Part shown: in pieces, positions 8,685 through 17,732 of the stretch | Layout of the letters: every line of letters starts with the position of its first letter | How positions within the stretch are numbered: position 1 is the stretch's first letter | Assembly (NCBI GenBank): GCA_963787375.1 | Contig: CAWBCR010000002.1 | Location: 181,524-245,523, forward strand | From: CAWBCR01 sp963787375 | GTDB taxonomy: Bacteria; Chloroflexota; Anaerolineae; Aggregatilineales; UBA3940 | Length of the DNA stretch: 64,000 bases | Direction of reading: 5' to 3' | The notes under the pieces: generated by a model | Databases searched by the model: none | Told to the model about the DNA's origin: nothing | The model's input: the letters and a program-made list of their open reading frames with translations, nothing else | Made by a program: the position numbers and the translations under genes

Positions 8685-9784
8685 CATGCACCTTGATCGT
8701 AGGCTGCCTTCAGCCGCGCACGGCGCGCGGGGTACGACAACACGTCGGTCGAATCGACCCATTGATCCACGCCACCCAGCCCGCTCACCGCGATGCGCCG
8801 CAGCCGCTCATCCTGTATCGTGGCTGCGATGGCCTGCGCGAAGCGCCCGGCATGAATGACGGTGTAGGGCCGGTTGTAGAACGGCGACGTGTGCGAGTCG
8901 AGCGGCGTGGTGAGGCCCAGTGTGTTGTGCATCGCCGCCAGCGTCTCATAGGCCCGGCACAGGTGCGCCTCGCGCTCGCGCCAGGCCGTGGCGCTCAACG
9001 CCGCCGAAAGCGCAGGCAGCAGATCGGCAGCACAGGCCAACCGCGCGAAGGCCGTGCCGAACCACTTGGGGTAGGGCGCGTACTGCCGTTCCATCATGAA
9101 ACCCAGCCGCATCACGTCGCGGGCCAGCCGCGCGGCGACGATCTGTGAGCCGACCTCGTCACCCACATCTCCGGCGCGCCCCACGAATGGTTCCTCCTGC
9201 TCGACGCGCCGCCAGCCGGCGGCCAGCAGCACGCGCCACACGTCATCGGGATAATAGGCCAGGCGGCGGCGCAGCGGCTCCAGGCTGCCCAGCCCGTCGT
9301 AAAAGACGCGCCCGGCGGTCAGGCTCAGCAGCGCCTCATCGCCAAACGTCAGCCAGTCGACGGAACTGAATGCCACGGAGGGGTCGGCGGCCAGCACGCC
9401 CAGCACGAAGCCGCGCAAGGTATGCACCGTAACGCCGTGCGCGATGGGCCGCTCGTGGCGCGGCGCGAGCACGTGGTCGCCGCTTTCCGGGTCGATGGCG
9501 AAGTGAGTTGAATAACCGCGAAACGTGTAAGGCAGTTCCCCGGCCAGTGCGGAGGCGATGTCTGCCCCGTGGCGCGCATGGTCCTGCTCGCTGACGAACA
9601 GCAGCACGCGTGGCCCCCAGCCATGATCGCGTGACTGCGGGGTATCGTAGCCCAGCACCTCGGATCCATTGCCGATCAGCGCCGCCGAGTGGGGCACATC
9701 GCCAAAATGGGCCTCAACAATTGGCCGGACGGCCTCGCGATAGAACGCTTCAGACAGATCGAGGCCGGGGATGAAGTCAGGCAT
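8684..9784 (-). CDS. DUF4037 domain protein (nucleotidyltransferase-like)
   Basis: A 366-aa protein of the DUF4037 family. The N-terminal half has the nucleotidyltransferase-fold signature: G-S in ALIGNGSEVLGYDT followed by SRDHGWGPRVLLF, which carries the probable metal-binding D-x-G/W pattern. Its biochemical role is not known. The ATG at 9784 overlaps the end of the upstream ATPase gene by 8 bases, so it is the last gene of the ECF transporter operon and probably translationally coupled. That position suggests work on, or sensing of, the imported compound, but this is inference only. Confidence 0.75.
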   Translation of the reverse strand: MPDFIPGLDLSEAFYREAVRPIVEAHFGDVPHSAALIGNGSEVLGYDTPQSRDHGWGPRVLLFVSEQDHARHGADIASALAGELPYTFRGYSTHFAIDPESGDHVLAPRHERPIAHGVTVHTLRGFVLGVLAADPSVAFSSVDWLTFGDEALLSLTAGRVFYDGLGSLEPLRRRLAYYPDDVWRVLLAAGWRRVEQEEPFVGRAGDVGDEVGSQIVAARLARDVMRLGFMMERQYAPYPKWFGTAFARLACAADLLPALSAALSATAWREREAHLCRAYETLAAMHNTLGLTTPLDSHTSPFYNRPYTVIHAGRFAQAIAATIQDERLRRIAVSGLGGVDQWVDSTDVLSYPARRARLKAAYDQGA

Positions 9785-10583
9785 GGCGTGCCCCCAGCGC
9801 GTCGACAAACTCTCCGACGGTCAGCGGCGCGGCGTCGAGCCCCAGCGCGGCGGCCAGCCGCATAAGCTGCGGCGGGTCGACCTCCGCCTCGGCCAGCGGG
9901 GCGGGCTGCGCCAGCACCTCGGCGGCTGGCCCGTCGGTCAGCACGCGGCCCTGCGCCATCACGATCACCCGCTCGAAGTGCTCGGCGCAGAAGTCGATGT
10001 CGTGCGTGATGGTGATCAGCGTGGTGCCCTCGGCCTTCAGCGCGGCGACGATCTCGCTCAGGCGGGCCACACCCGGCGTGTCCTGCCCGGTGGTCGGCTC
10101 GTCGAGGATCAGGGTCGGCGTGCGCATCGCCAGCGCCGCCGCCAGCGCCACCAGCTTACGCTGCGAGGGGTGCAGGTCGTAGGGATGGATGTCCCCCACA
10201 TCCGCGAGCCCCACCCGCGCCAGCGCGTCGGCCACCCGCTCCGCGATCTCCTCCGATACGCAGCCCAGGTTGCGGGGCCCGAAGGCCACCTCGGCGCGGA
10301 CGGTGCGCTCGAAGAGCTGATCGTCGGGGTTCTGGAAGACGTAGCCCGCCCGCCGCGCCAGTGCGGCGACGGTGTGTGCGCGCGTGTCCCAATCGCCGAC
10401 AAGCACCTCGCCGCGCGTGGGCTTCAGCAGGCCGTTGATGTGCCGCACCAGCGTCGTCTTGCCCGCGCCGTTCTCGCCGATGATCGCCACGGCTTCGCCG
10501 TCGGCGATCTCCAGGCTGACGCCGCGCACCGCCTTGACGCCCGACGGGTACGAGAACGAAACGTCACGAAAGCTGATAGTCAT
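9777..10583 (-). CDS. ecfA: ECF transporter ATPase with degenerate signature motif
   Basis: A 268-aa energy-coupling ATPase. Walker A is G36-E-N-G-A-G-K-T-T44, the Q-loop is YVFQNPDDQLF (about 81-91; typical of ECF ATPases) and Walker B is LILDEPTTGQD (about 158-168), with the H-loop in ITHDIDF. Where LSGGQ is expected the protein reads HPSQRK (about 138-143). One of the two ATP sites formed with the partner ATPase is therefore probably weakened. The ATG at 10583 overlaps the upstream ATPase gene by 20 bases. It would energise uptake together with EcfT and the S component. Confidence 0.9.
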   Translation of the reverse strand: MTISFRDVSFSYPSGVKAVRGVSLEIADGEAVAIIGENGAGKTTLVRHINGLLKPTRGEVLVGDWDTRAHTVAALARRAGYVFQNPDDQLFERTVRAEVAFGPRNLGCVSEEIAERVADALARVGLADVGDIHPYDLHPSQRKLVALAAALAMRTPTLILDEPTTGQDTPGVARLSEIVAALKAEGTTLITITHDIDFCAEHFERVIVMAQGRVLTDGPAAEVLAQPAPLAEAEVDPPQLMRLAAALGLDAAPLTVGEFVDALGARHA

Positions 10584-11415
10584 TGAAGAACTCAACCGCC
10601 TGCTCAAGCGTCACCGGCAGAGGCCTGCCGGTGGGAACCAGCCCGCGATCCTGCGCGGCGCGCGCGGCGCGGGTGTAGCGCGTGTGCCCCACGCCGATCT
10701 CGGCCATCAGCGGCGCGGCCAGCACCTCGCGCGGGGGGCCTTCGGCGGCGACGGAGCCCGCGTGCAGCGCGATCACCCGCTCGGCGAACGCCGCCACCCA
10801 TTCAAGTTTGTGGCTGGTGAGGATCACGGTCGTGTCGCCCCCGGCGGTCAGGTCGCGCAGCGCGGCGAACACTTCGCGCGTGCCGACCGGGTCGAGCTGC
10901 GAGGTCGGCTCGTCGAGCACCAGCACGCGCGGCTGCATGACGATCACCGAGGCCAGCGCTAACCGCTGCTGCTGCCCGCCCGACAGCTCGTAGGGCGAGC
11001 GTTCGGCCAGGTCCGTCAGGCCGGTCAGCGCCAGGGCCTCGTCGATGCGTGGCAGCATCTCGTCGCGCGGGGTGCCGAGGTTCTCCAGGCCAAAGGCCAC
11101 TTCCTCGCGCACGCTGAAGCGCGCCCCACTGATCTGGTTGAACGGGTTCTGGAACACCAGCCCGACCGTCCCGGCCAGGTCGCCGGGCGTCGTGTCGCTC
11201 ACTGCCTGCCCGGCGACGCTCACGCTGCCGATCAGCGTGCCGTGGTAGAAATGCGGCACGAACCCGGCCAGCGCGTAACACAGCGTCGACTTGCCCGCGC
11301 CGTTCGCGCCGACCACCGCGCAGAACTGCCCGGCGGGTACGCTCAGGCTCACCTCGCGCAGCGCGGGGTGGGCGGTGAGCGGGTAGGTGTAGGTCAGGCC
11401 GTTGATGGCGATCAT
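10564..11415 (-). CDS. ecfA: ECF transporter ATPase (canonical)
   Basis: A 283-aa ATPase that pairs with the neighbouring one. Walker A is G36-A-N-G-A-G-K-S-T44, the Q-loop is LVFQNPFNQI, the signature is intact (YELSGGQQQRLALAS), Walker B is VLVLDEPTSQLDP and the switch His is in LTSHKLEW. The start is the ATG at 11415, which shares one base with the stop of ecfT (TGATG), a normal coupled start. A C-terminal extension of about 40 residues (from GVGHTRYTRAARAA) follows the ATPase core. Confidence 0.9.
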   Translation of the reverse strand: MIAINGLTYTYPLTAHPALREVSLSVPAGQFCAVVGANGAGKSTLCYALAGFVPHFYHGTLIGSVSVAGQAVSDTTPGDLAGTVGLVFQNPFNQISGARFSVREEVAFGLENLGTPRDEMLPRIDEALALTGLTDLAERSPYELSGGQQQRLALASVIVMQPRVLVLDEPTSQLDPVGTREVFAALRDLTAGGDTTVILTSHKLEWVAAFAERVIALHAGSVAAEGPPREVLAAPLMAEIGVGHTRYTRAARAAQDRGLVPTGRPLPVTLEQAVEFFNDYQLS

Positions 11416-12194
11416 CACAGCAGGCCCACCAGCCGCACGGCGATCAGCGCCAGCATCAGCGCGCCCAATCCCCAGCGCATCGCGCGCTGGGCCAGCGAGT
11501 TGGTCAGCACCAGCAGGCTGGTCTTCTGGCCGCGCCGGGTGAAGGCGCGCGCCTCCAGCGCAATCGCCCGCTCCTCGATGTCGACGATGCTGCCCAGCAC
11601 CAGCGGCACGACCAGCGGCAGCAGCGCCCGCAGCCGGGTGATCAGCCCTCCCTCGGTTTCCAGCCCGCGCGAGCGCTGCGCGTCGAGGATGGTCTGTGCC
11701 TTGGCCTGGAAGGCGGGCACGATCTGGAGCGTGGTCAGCACGATGTAGGCGATGTTCTGCGGCAGGCCGCGCGCCACCAGCGCCGTCATCAGCGCGTCGG
11801 GCCGCGTCGCCAGCGATAGGAGCAGGAAGGCGCTGATCACCAGCAGGATGTGCCCGGTGATGGTGACGGCGTACAGCACGCCCTCGCCTTTGAAGGACAC
11901 GATCCACAGACTGAGGATCGGCGTGCCGCCCGGCCAGAACAACCCCTGCACCAGCAGCAGCGAGACGGCAAAGGGCAGCACCACCGGCCACAGCGCCCGC
12001 AGCAGCGGCCCGGTGATATGCCCCCACAGCGCCAGCGGCAGCGCCACCAGCGCGAAGGCGGCGTAAGCCGCCCAGGCGGTGGGTAGCGCCAGCCCGCCGA
12101 CCAGCAGCAGGCCGCTCAGGGCCAGCTTGGTCAGCGGGTGAAGGCGGTGCAGGCCGCTGGCGCGCTCGGCGTACAGGCTGAAGGCGTTTTTCAT
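11415..12194 (-). CDS. ecfT: ECF transporter transmembrane component EcfT
   Basis: A 259-aa integral membrane scaffold that couples ATP hydrolysis to the substrate-binding S subunit. Four to five hydrophobic segments in the first 150 residues are followed by an amphipathic coupling region with the two Ala-Arg-Gly-like motifs of the family (AQRSRG near 175 and LEARAF near 215), which dock to the ATPases. The length is typical. It starts 21 bases after the S-component gene and its stop overlaps the start of the first ATPase gene. Confidence 0.9.
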   Translation of the reverse strand: MKNAFSLYAERASGLHRLHPLTKLALSGLLLVGGLALPTAWAAYAAFALVALPLALWGHITGPLLRALWPVVLPFAVSLLLVQGLFWPGGTPILSLWIVSFKGEGVLYAVTITGHILLVISAFLLLSLATRPDALMTALVARGLPQNIAYIVLTTLQIVPAFQAKAQTILDAQRSRGLETEGGLITRLRALLPLVVPLVLGSIVDIEERAIALEARAFTRRGQKTSLLVLTNSLAQRAMRWGLGALMLALIAVRLVGLL

Positions 12195-12215
12195 GCGGCC
12201 CCGATTAGCGCGGAG

Positions 12216-12824
12216 CTACTCGGCGGCTTTCTCGCCGGTGACGTGCTCCGCGCGCGGAAAACGCGCCAGGAAGCGCTTGGGCAACCCCTGCACGATCAGC
12301 CACACGACCAGGAATGTCGCCAGCTTGTCGAGCGGGTCGGAGGTGACGCCCTGCGCGAAGGAAGCCGGCAGCACGCCAAATCCGAAGTTGCGGAAGAAGG
12401 CCACCACCAGGTCGGTGCCGGAGCCTGTCACGCCGCCGAACACGTATGCGGCGATGGGCGCGGAAACGGCAGCCGAGATCAGCCCGGTGATCAGCCCCGC
12501 CAGCAGCACCTTCCACCAGGTTCTGATCCAGCCGGCCTCGCTGAACAGCCCGGCCAGCATTCCGATGATTGCCCCCACCGCTGCGAACGGCGCGTAAGTG
12601 GGATTCAGGCCGCTCATGCCCCAGATCAGGTTGGACAGCAGGCCGGTCAGCGCGCCCGCCCACGGCCCGGCCAGCACGCCGACCAGCACCGTGCCGATGG
12701 AGTCGAGGTACAGCGGCACCTTCAGCGCATAGACCAACTGGCCAATGGCGATGTTGATGGCAATAGCCACCGGGATCATCACCCATGTCAGCGTCCCGAA
12801 GTCTTTCTTCATTCTGTCGGTCAT
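12216..12824 (-). CDS. ECF transporter substrate-specific (S) component
   Basis: A 202-aa membrane protein with about six hydrophobic segments and the S-component pattern near residues 25-75: PLYLDSIGTVLVGVLAGPW then GLLSNLIWG. This resembles the ECF-riboflavin-type S family (UPF0397/PF07155-like). ATG at 12824 follows GGAGAGGGAGC at the right distance; a longer frame to 12893 has no ribosome site. It is the first gene of the operon S-T-A-A-DUF4037. The vitamin or metal carried is unknown and no known riboswitch was recognised upstream. Confidence 0.85.
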   Translation of the reverse strand: MTDRMKKDFGTLTWVMIPVAIAINIAIGQLVYALKVPLYLDSIGTVLVGVLAGPWAGALTGLLSNLIWGMSGLNPTYAPFAAVGAIIGMLAGLFSEAGWIRTWWKVLLAGLITGLISAAVSAPIAAYVFGGVTGSGTDLVVAFFRNFGFGVLPASFAQGVTSDPLDKLATFLVVWLIVQGLPKRFLARFPRAEHVTGEKAAE

Positions 12825-12877
12825 CGATTGCTCCCTCTCCCTGTGGAATCGAACAAGTGGATCAGGCCGATAGAGTT

Positions 12878-12894
12878 GGTGTATTTCGTACACC
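12878..12894 (-). other. Small hairpin in the leader of the ECF operon
   Basis: GGTGTA (12878-12883) pairs with TACACC (12889-12894) around a five-base loop (CGAAA on the minus strand). A TATCAT -10-like box sits at 12903-12898 on the minus strand, so the hairpin would be at the very 5' end of the message. It matches no riboswitch class that I know. Confidence 0.3.
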
Positions 12895-12976
12895 TGAATG
12901 ATAGAACACCGCTGCGCGCCGGAAGTCGCTGCGAGTTGGCCAATCCGGCAAATCCTGATAGCTGCACGCCGGGCGC

Positions 12977-14690
12977 TTACCAGCCGCTGGCCTGGAAGAT
13001 CGTCTGCAGGAAGGCGGCGCGGTCCTCTGGCGACATCGGGTTGGGCTGAGCGTAATCCACGTTCAGCCCGGTGAACAGCACTGTCGAGATGTGATGGCCG
13101 TTGTACAGGATGTGCTTGTCGGCGAACATCTGCCGGTTCTCAAGGAAGTCCATCTGGTCGAAGAACAGGTTGCCGACGCCGTAGTGCACGAAAGCACCAT
13201 CCTCAAAGGCGAAGCCCTGCGGCTGGTGGGCCTGGCTGCCGCTGACGATGTCGGCCCCGGCGGCGGCCAGCTTCTCGAAGTCGGCGACCTGCTCCGGGCT
13301 GGGATCGTAGCGCGGCAGCTCGACGTACTGCACCGACGCGATCACCACGTCGGCCTGGTCGTCGGCCTTGAGCTGCCGGATGGTGGCAGTAATCGTCGAC
13401 CAATCGCCGCAGGGGGCCGCCCCCGGCGTCTCGTCGGTGGCGAAGGCATAGAACGGGCCGGGCTGGTTGCAGCCCACGAAGGCCACGCGCGTGCCATCCG
13501 GCGCGGTGACGATGCGCGGCGCGGTGGCGTCGTCAAGGTTGCGCCCACCGCCAAAGTACACGATGTGGTTCGCGTCGTACAGGTCGAGCGTGTGCAGGTC
13601 GGCGGCGTTGCTCCAGTCGTTGTTGTGGTTGCCGGTCAGCTCGACCACGTCCAGCCCGATGTCGGTCAGCAGCGTGAAGTCGGCAGGCTGCGAGCAGAAA
13701 GTCCTTGGGCTCGCCGATCCACTGCGGCGCGGGGCAGTCGCTGGCGAAAGACACCTCGTTGCTGGTGTGCAGGATGTCAGCGTCGGCGAAGAACGGCAGG
13801 ATCTTCTCAGCGGGGAAGTCGACACCGTGGATTTCCATCTCTTTGGCGGTGGCGCGCACCAGCGCCGTCACCCCGGTGACGACCACCACCGTGATGTGCG
13901 CAGGGTCGCGGTTGGTGGCAGCCCACAGCCCCTGCGTCTGCAATCCAGCGACCACCTGCGCGCCCCGCTCGCCAGTGCCCACCAGCCCCACCGATACGGC
14001 CAGCGGGTAGGTGTCGGTGTTGAGCGCCCTGTCCAGCACCGACTGGCCGTCGAGCGTGAGGACCTTCCAGCGCGGCGTCAGCGTGTCGAACGGCAGCAGG
14101 CTGATCGACGGGCGCAGCGACCAGGCCGTGTCGGTCAGCGAGGCGGCATCGACGACCTGCAGCGGCAACCCTTCAGCGGGCTGGCCCAGCAGGCCGGTCA
14201 GCAGCGCGGCGACGTCGGGCGTCAGGACGATCTGCGGCGGCGAGTTAAAGGCTGGCATCCCGTCGAGGCTGCCATAGCGCCAGTAGCCCTGCAGCGCTGC
14301 CCACGAGATATCGTCGGGGATGGTGGCGAACGGCGCGGCGACGGCGTACACCCAGCGCGCGGTCAGTGCCGCGTCAGCGCCGGGGTTCAGCATCAGGCGG
14401 ACAATCGCCGCGTCGGGCGTATCGACCGGCACCAGCCCCGCGTTTTGCAGCGCCGGCGCGATGCTGTCGATCAGCGACTGTGGCACGCCGGGCTGAATCC
14501 AGTAGCCCTCCGGCTCCGGCGTGGGCGTGATCGACTCGATGGTCGCCAGCGCGGTTGGCGGCATGCTGGCGAGGGCAGTCGGGTTGGGCGCGGGCTGCGC
14601 GAACGGGACATTGGTCGATGCGCCGCAGGCTGCCAGCAGCAGCGCGGCGATCAGGCCCGGCGCAGCGCCGAGGCGGGAGTGGAATGTCAT
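12977..14690 (-). CDS. CapA-family lipoprotein (one frameshift)
   Basis: CapA/PGA_cap proteins are metallophosphatase-fold proteins linked to poly-gamma-glutamate capsule. The N-terminus has a lipoprotein signal with lipobox LLAAC (Cys22). A domain of about 200 residues follows, then the CapA domain with ELTGNHNNDWS, the FVGCNQPG strand, SGSQAHQPQGFAF and the GVGNLFFDQM motif. The reading frame breaks near 13698-13700: on the minus strand GACTTTCTGC should read GACTTCTGC to join GEPKDF to CSQPADFT. One extra base explains it; everything on both sides is intact. The esterase stop lies 4 bases upstream of its start, so the two are cotranscribed. Confidence 0.75.
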
Positions 14691-14694
14691 TGTG

Positions 14695-15522
14695 TTACCA
14701 TCCTGCGGCGTAGAAACCGAGGTACTCGGCCAGATTTGCCCCCCAGTACTCGCGGTGATGCGGGCCGGGCCGGGTGACGTAGGTATGGCGGATGCCGCGC
14801 CCGGTGAGCGCGTCGTGCAGCGCGCCGACTGCCGGGGCTAGGTCGTCGTCGAGGCCGCAGTCGACGTAGATGCGCAGGCTGTCGCGCGGGTCAAGCTGGC
14901 CGACCAGGTGGAGCGGGTCGCGCGAGGCGAAGGCGTCGGGGTCGCCCAGTCCGAAGATCCACGGCGGGCCGAGGCGCTCCTCGGTGAACAGCGCCGGGCT
15001 GTGGATGCCCACCGCGCAGAACTGCTCCGGATGCGTGAAGGCCAGCACCGCCGCGCCTGCGCCGCCCATCGAGATGCCTGCGATGGCCCGCGAGTCGCGG
15101 TCGGTGCGGATGCGGAACTTCTTCTCAACGGTTGGGATGACGTCCTCCAGCAGGTAGTCGCCGTAATCGCCGAAGCCGTCCAGCGCCTTCTCGAAGTAGT
15201 CAGGGTCGAGCCGGGTGACGGGGCTGAAGTCGCCGCCGGGGTCCTCGGCGTTGACGAAGAAGCTCTTGTCGCCCTGCGGCATCACCGCCACGAACGGCGG
15301 CAGCGCCCCGGCGTCGATCAGCCGGTCGGCGACGGTAGGCAGGTTGATCGCATCGGTCCAGTAGGTCTCGTCACAGCCCCACGGGTGCAGCAGGTAGGCC
15401 ACCGGGTAGCGCAGGTCAGACTCGCCGTAGCGCGGCGGCAGGTAAACGTGCAGCCGCATCGACCGGTACAGTGCGCGGCTGCGAAAAACCCTATCGACCA
15501 GACTGCCAGAGACCGGCGGCAT
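14695..15522 (-). CDS. Putative esterase, alpha/beta hydrolase (esterase D type)
   Basis: A 275-aa serine hydrolase of the esterase-D/antigen-85 family (PF00756). The nucleophile elbow is G-I-S151-M-G-G; the acid is likely in VDCGLDDDLAP and the catalytic His in RPGPHHREYW near 254-260. The N-terminus has the family's YLPPRYGESDLRYPVAYLLH opening. There is no signal peptide. It is the upstream gene of a pair with the CapA lipoprotein (4-base gap). Members cleave acyl esters or deacylate sugars; the substrate here is unknown. Confidence 0.85.
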   Translation of the reverse strand: MPPVSGSLVDRVFRSRALYRSMRLHVYLPPRYGESDLRYPVAYLLHPWGCDETYWTDAINLPTVADRLIDAGALPPFVAVMPQGDKSFFVNAEDPGGDFSPVTRLDPDYFEKALDGFGDYGDYLLEDVIPTVEKKFRIRTDRDSRAIAGISMGGAGAAVLAFTHPEQFCAVGIHSPALFTEERLGPPWIFGLGDPDAFASRDPLHLVGQLDPRDSLRIYVDCGLDDDLAPAVGALHDALTGRGIRHTYVTRPGPHHREYWGANLAEYLGFYAAGW

Positions 15523-15692
15523 GCTGATGGTTGCCCTCCGTGATGATCCATGCGTACGGGCGCAGAGTGTACCACAAGACGCAGGGGTCCGTCAGGGCGC
15601 TATCCATCTCGCAGCAATCTGAACCCTATCTCCTGCCTCGGAACCCATCCCGCCGGGCCTGCGTATAGAATCGTGACATGTAATCAATCAAC

Positions 15693-15700
15693 CGGAGAGG
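15693..15700 (+). promoter_or_regulatory. Shine-Dalgarno site deciding the start at 15706
   Basis: GGAGAGGA lies 5 bases before the ATG at 15706. An open frame extends back to 15550 but has no such site. A TAGAAT -10-like box lies at 15666-15671. Confidence 0.5.
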
Positions 15701-15705
15701 ACATC

Positions 15706-16503
15706 ATGAGGCGAAGCGGCTTTTTCTGGGGCGGGATGCTGATCATTGTGGGTGGCTTGCTGCTGCTGGCGAACATGGGCATTCTCAGCGTGAACATCTG
15801 GAAACTGGTATGGCCGGCGGCGTTGATCGTGCTGGGGCTGTGGGTGCTGGTCGGCGTGACGCAGCGCGGCGGGCGTATCGAGTTGCAGCGCGTCAGCGTG
15901 CCGCTCGAAGGCGCGGAGAAGGCCCGCGTGCGGATTCAGCACGGCGTGGGCGACGCGAACGTGGCAGCCGGCGCGGATTCGGGCGCGCTGATGAGCGGTG
16001 AGTTTGCCGGCGGGCTGGATTACCAGGCCCACCGCGATGGCGCGACGCTGGATCTAAAAATGAAGATGCCCGACATGGGTTTTCCCTTCTTCTTCCCGTG
16101 GGATTTGCCGCAGGGCATCACCTGGCAGGTGGGCCTCAACCCGGACGTGGCGCTCGACCTGCTGGTCAAGGGCGGCGCGGGCCGGCTGAATGTTGACCTG
16201 GGCGACCTGCGCGTCACCGACTTCAAGCTGGACGGCGGCGTAGGCGAGATGTCGCTGACGTTTCCGGCGCGGGCCGGGGCGACGCGGGCGAAGATCGACG
16301 CGGGGGTAGGCGAGCTGCGCATCCGCATCCCCGAAGGCGTCGCGGCCCGCATCGACAAGGAAGGCGGGCTGGGCGCGATTACTGTCGACAGGCGCTTCGC
16401 ACAGACGGGCGACAACCTCTACCAGTCGCCAGACTACGACACTGCCGAGAACAAGATCGACCTGCGGATTAAAGGCGGCGTCGGCGCGGTGAACGTCCGG
16501 TAG
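15706..16503 (+). CDS. LiaF-like membrane protein with C-terminal beta 'toastrack' domain
   Basis: A 265-aa protein. Two hydrophobic segments (about 6-24 and 29-49) have the LiaI/LiaF transmembrane pattern (GGMLIIVGGLLLLANMG, then WPAALIVLGLWVLVG). The rest is a repetitive beta domain rich in Gly-Val-Gly turns (GGVGEMSL, AGVGELRI, GGLGAITV, GGVGAVNVR), as in DUF4097/DUF2154 proteins. In Firmicutes relatives act in envelope-stress sensing; here no LiaRS pair is nearby, so the role is open. Strong ribosome site, monocistronic, followed by a terminator. Confidence 0.75.
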   Translation: MRRSGFFWGGMLIIVGGLLLLANMGILSVNIWKLVWPAALIVLGLWVLVGVTQRGGRIELQRVSVPLEGAEKARVRIQHGVGDANVAAGADSGALMSGEFAGGLDYQAHRDGATLDLKMKMPDMGFPFFFPWDLPQGITWQVGLNPDVALDLLVKGGAGRLNVDLGDLRVTDFKLDGGVGEMSLTFPARAGATRAKIDAGVGELRIRIPEGVAARIDKEGGLGAITVDRRFAQTGDNLYQSPDYDTAENKIDLRIKGGVGAVNVR

Positions 16504-16532
16504 GGTGCGCATCACGCGCTACCCGATGAGTG

Positions 16533-16560
16533 GGGCCGCTGGCTTGCCGGCGGCCCTTTT
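16533..16560 (+). terminator. Terminator after the LiaF-like gene
   Basis: GGGCCGCTGGC (16533-16543) pairs with GCCGGCGGCCC (16546-16556), one G-U pair, followed by TTTT. It lies between convergent genes and could serve both. Confidence 0.65.
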
Positions 16561-17712
16561 ATGTTGCGGACTCGCCTGAGGGCGCGATGCCAAGTGCCTG
16601 CTCGTAGACCGACAGCGTCTCGGCGATGGTGCGTGCCAGGCTGAATTCCCTGGCGCGGACGAGCGCTTTCTGCCCCAGATCGCGAGCCAGCTCATCCTGG
16701 TTGAGGATGGCCATGATCGCGCCCGCCAGGTGGCGGGCGTCGCGTGGGTCGACGCTGAAGCCCGCCTCGCCAACGATCTCCGGCAGCGAGCTGGCGCTGC
16801 TGGCGACGACCGGCGTGCCGCACGCCATCGCTTCGAGCAGCGGCAGCCCGAACCCCTCGTACAGCGACGGAAAGACGAAGCAGCGCGCCATGCGGTACAG
16901 TGCGGGTTTGTCACCCTCATCGATCCAGCCGATGGGCCGCACCACGTCGCCCAGATTCATCTCCTCGACCAGCCGCGACACGTCGGCAAAGCGCGCCGAG
17001 CGCTTCTCCGGCAGGCGGCCTGCCAGTACCAGCGGCACCTGGTCGCCCAGCCCATCGCGCACGTAAGTGTAGGCTTTCAGCAGTGTGTGGAGGTTCTTGC
17101 GCACGTCGTAGCCGCCCAGGTACAGCACGTAGTCGGGCGGCAGGTCGTACTTCTGGCGCACCGCCGCGTCGAGCGCTGCGGCGGCGGGCTGATAATCCGC
17201 GCCAGCAGCCAGTGGCACCACGCGGACGCGCTCTGCCGGGATGCCCAGCCGCGCCAGGATGTCGGCCTTCGAAGCCTCGGAGTTGGTGATGATCGCCGCC
17301 GCGCCGCGCGCCGAGGCGGCTACCAGCCCGGTGTACAGCCGCGCCAGCGGCCCGCCGCGATATTCCGGCAGCAGCATCGGGATCAGGTCGTGGATGGTGA
17401 CCACCACCGGCACGGGGCTGCTCAGCGGGCCGCCCCAGTACGGCACATGGGCCAGGTCCGCCCCGACGCGCCCGGCGGCCTGCGGGAAGCCTGCTGCTCG
17501 AAACGCACTTTGGCGAGGTGCCCCCGCCCGCGCAGCGCCACACGTTCGACGGCCACCCGCTGCGGCGCGTCGACTGGCATACCCCGCGGCGCGATCAGCG
17601 TGATCTCAAGCCGGGGCGTGATCTCGGAGAAAGTCTGCACAAGCTGGCGCAGGTACTGCCCGCTGCCCGTGTCAGGCCGGTCCCAGAACCAGGCGTTGAT
17701 GGCGATGTGCAT
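16559..17712 (-). CDS. Glycosyltransferase family 4 (one frameshift)
   Basis: A GT4/GT1-fold glycosyltransferase of about 384 aa that would transfer a sugar from a nucleotide sugar in the cytoplasm. The N-terminal half begins MHIAINAWFWDRPDTGSG; the C-terminal half has the donor-binding motif E-G-F-G-L-P-L-L-E (the EX7E pair) followed by AMACGTPVV. The frame changes near 17487-17488: on the minus strand CAGGCTTCCCG should have one more T so that KVRFEQQA continues as FPQAAGRVG. The downstream frame then runs intact to the stop at 16559. A single missing base is the simplest reading. Confidence 0.75.
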
Positions 17713-17732
17713 GGTGGGGCGATCTGCTCCTG

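Noticed and set aside
12825..12976. A riboswitch controlling the ECF operon
   Set aside because: Only one 6-base hairpin is present; none of the conserved cores of TPP, FMN, cobalamin, preQ1 or other known classes is found in the 150 bases.
11850..13049. Open frames on the plus strand across the ECF genes
   Set aside because: They mirror ecfT and the S component, lack ribosome sites and have no recognisable product.
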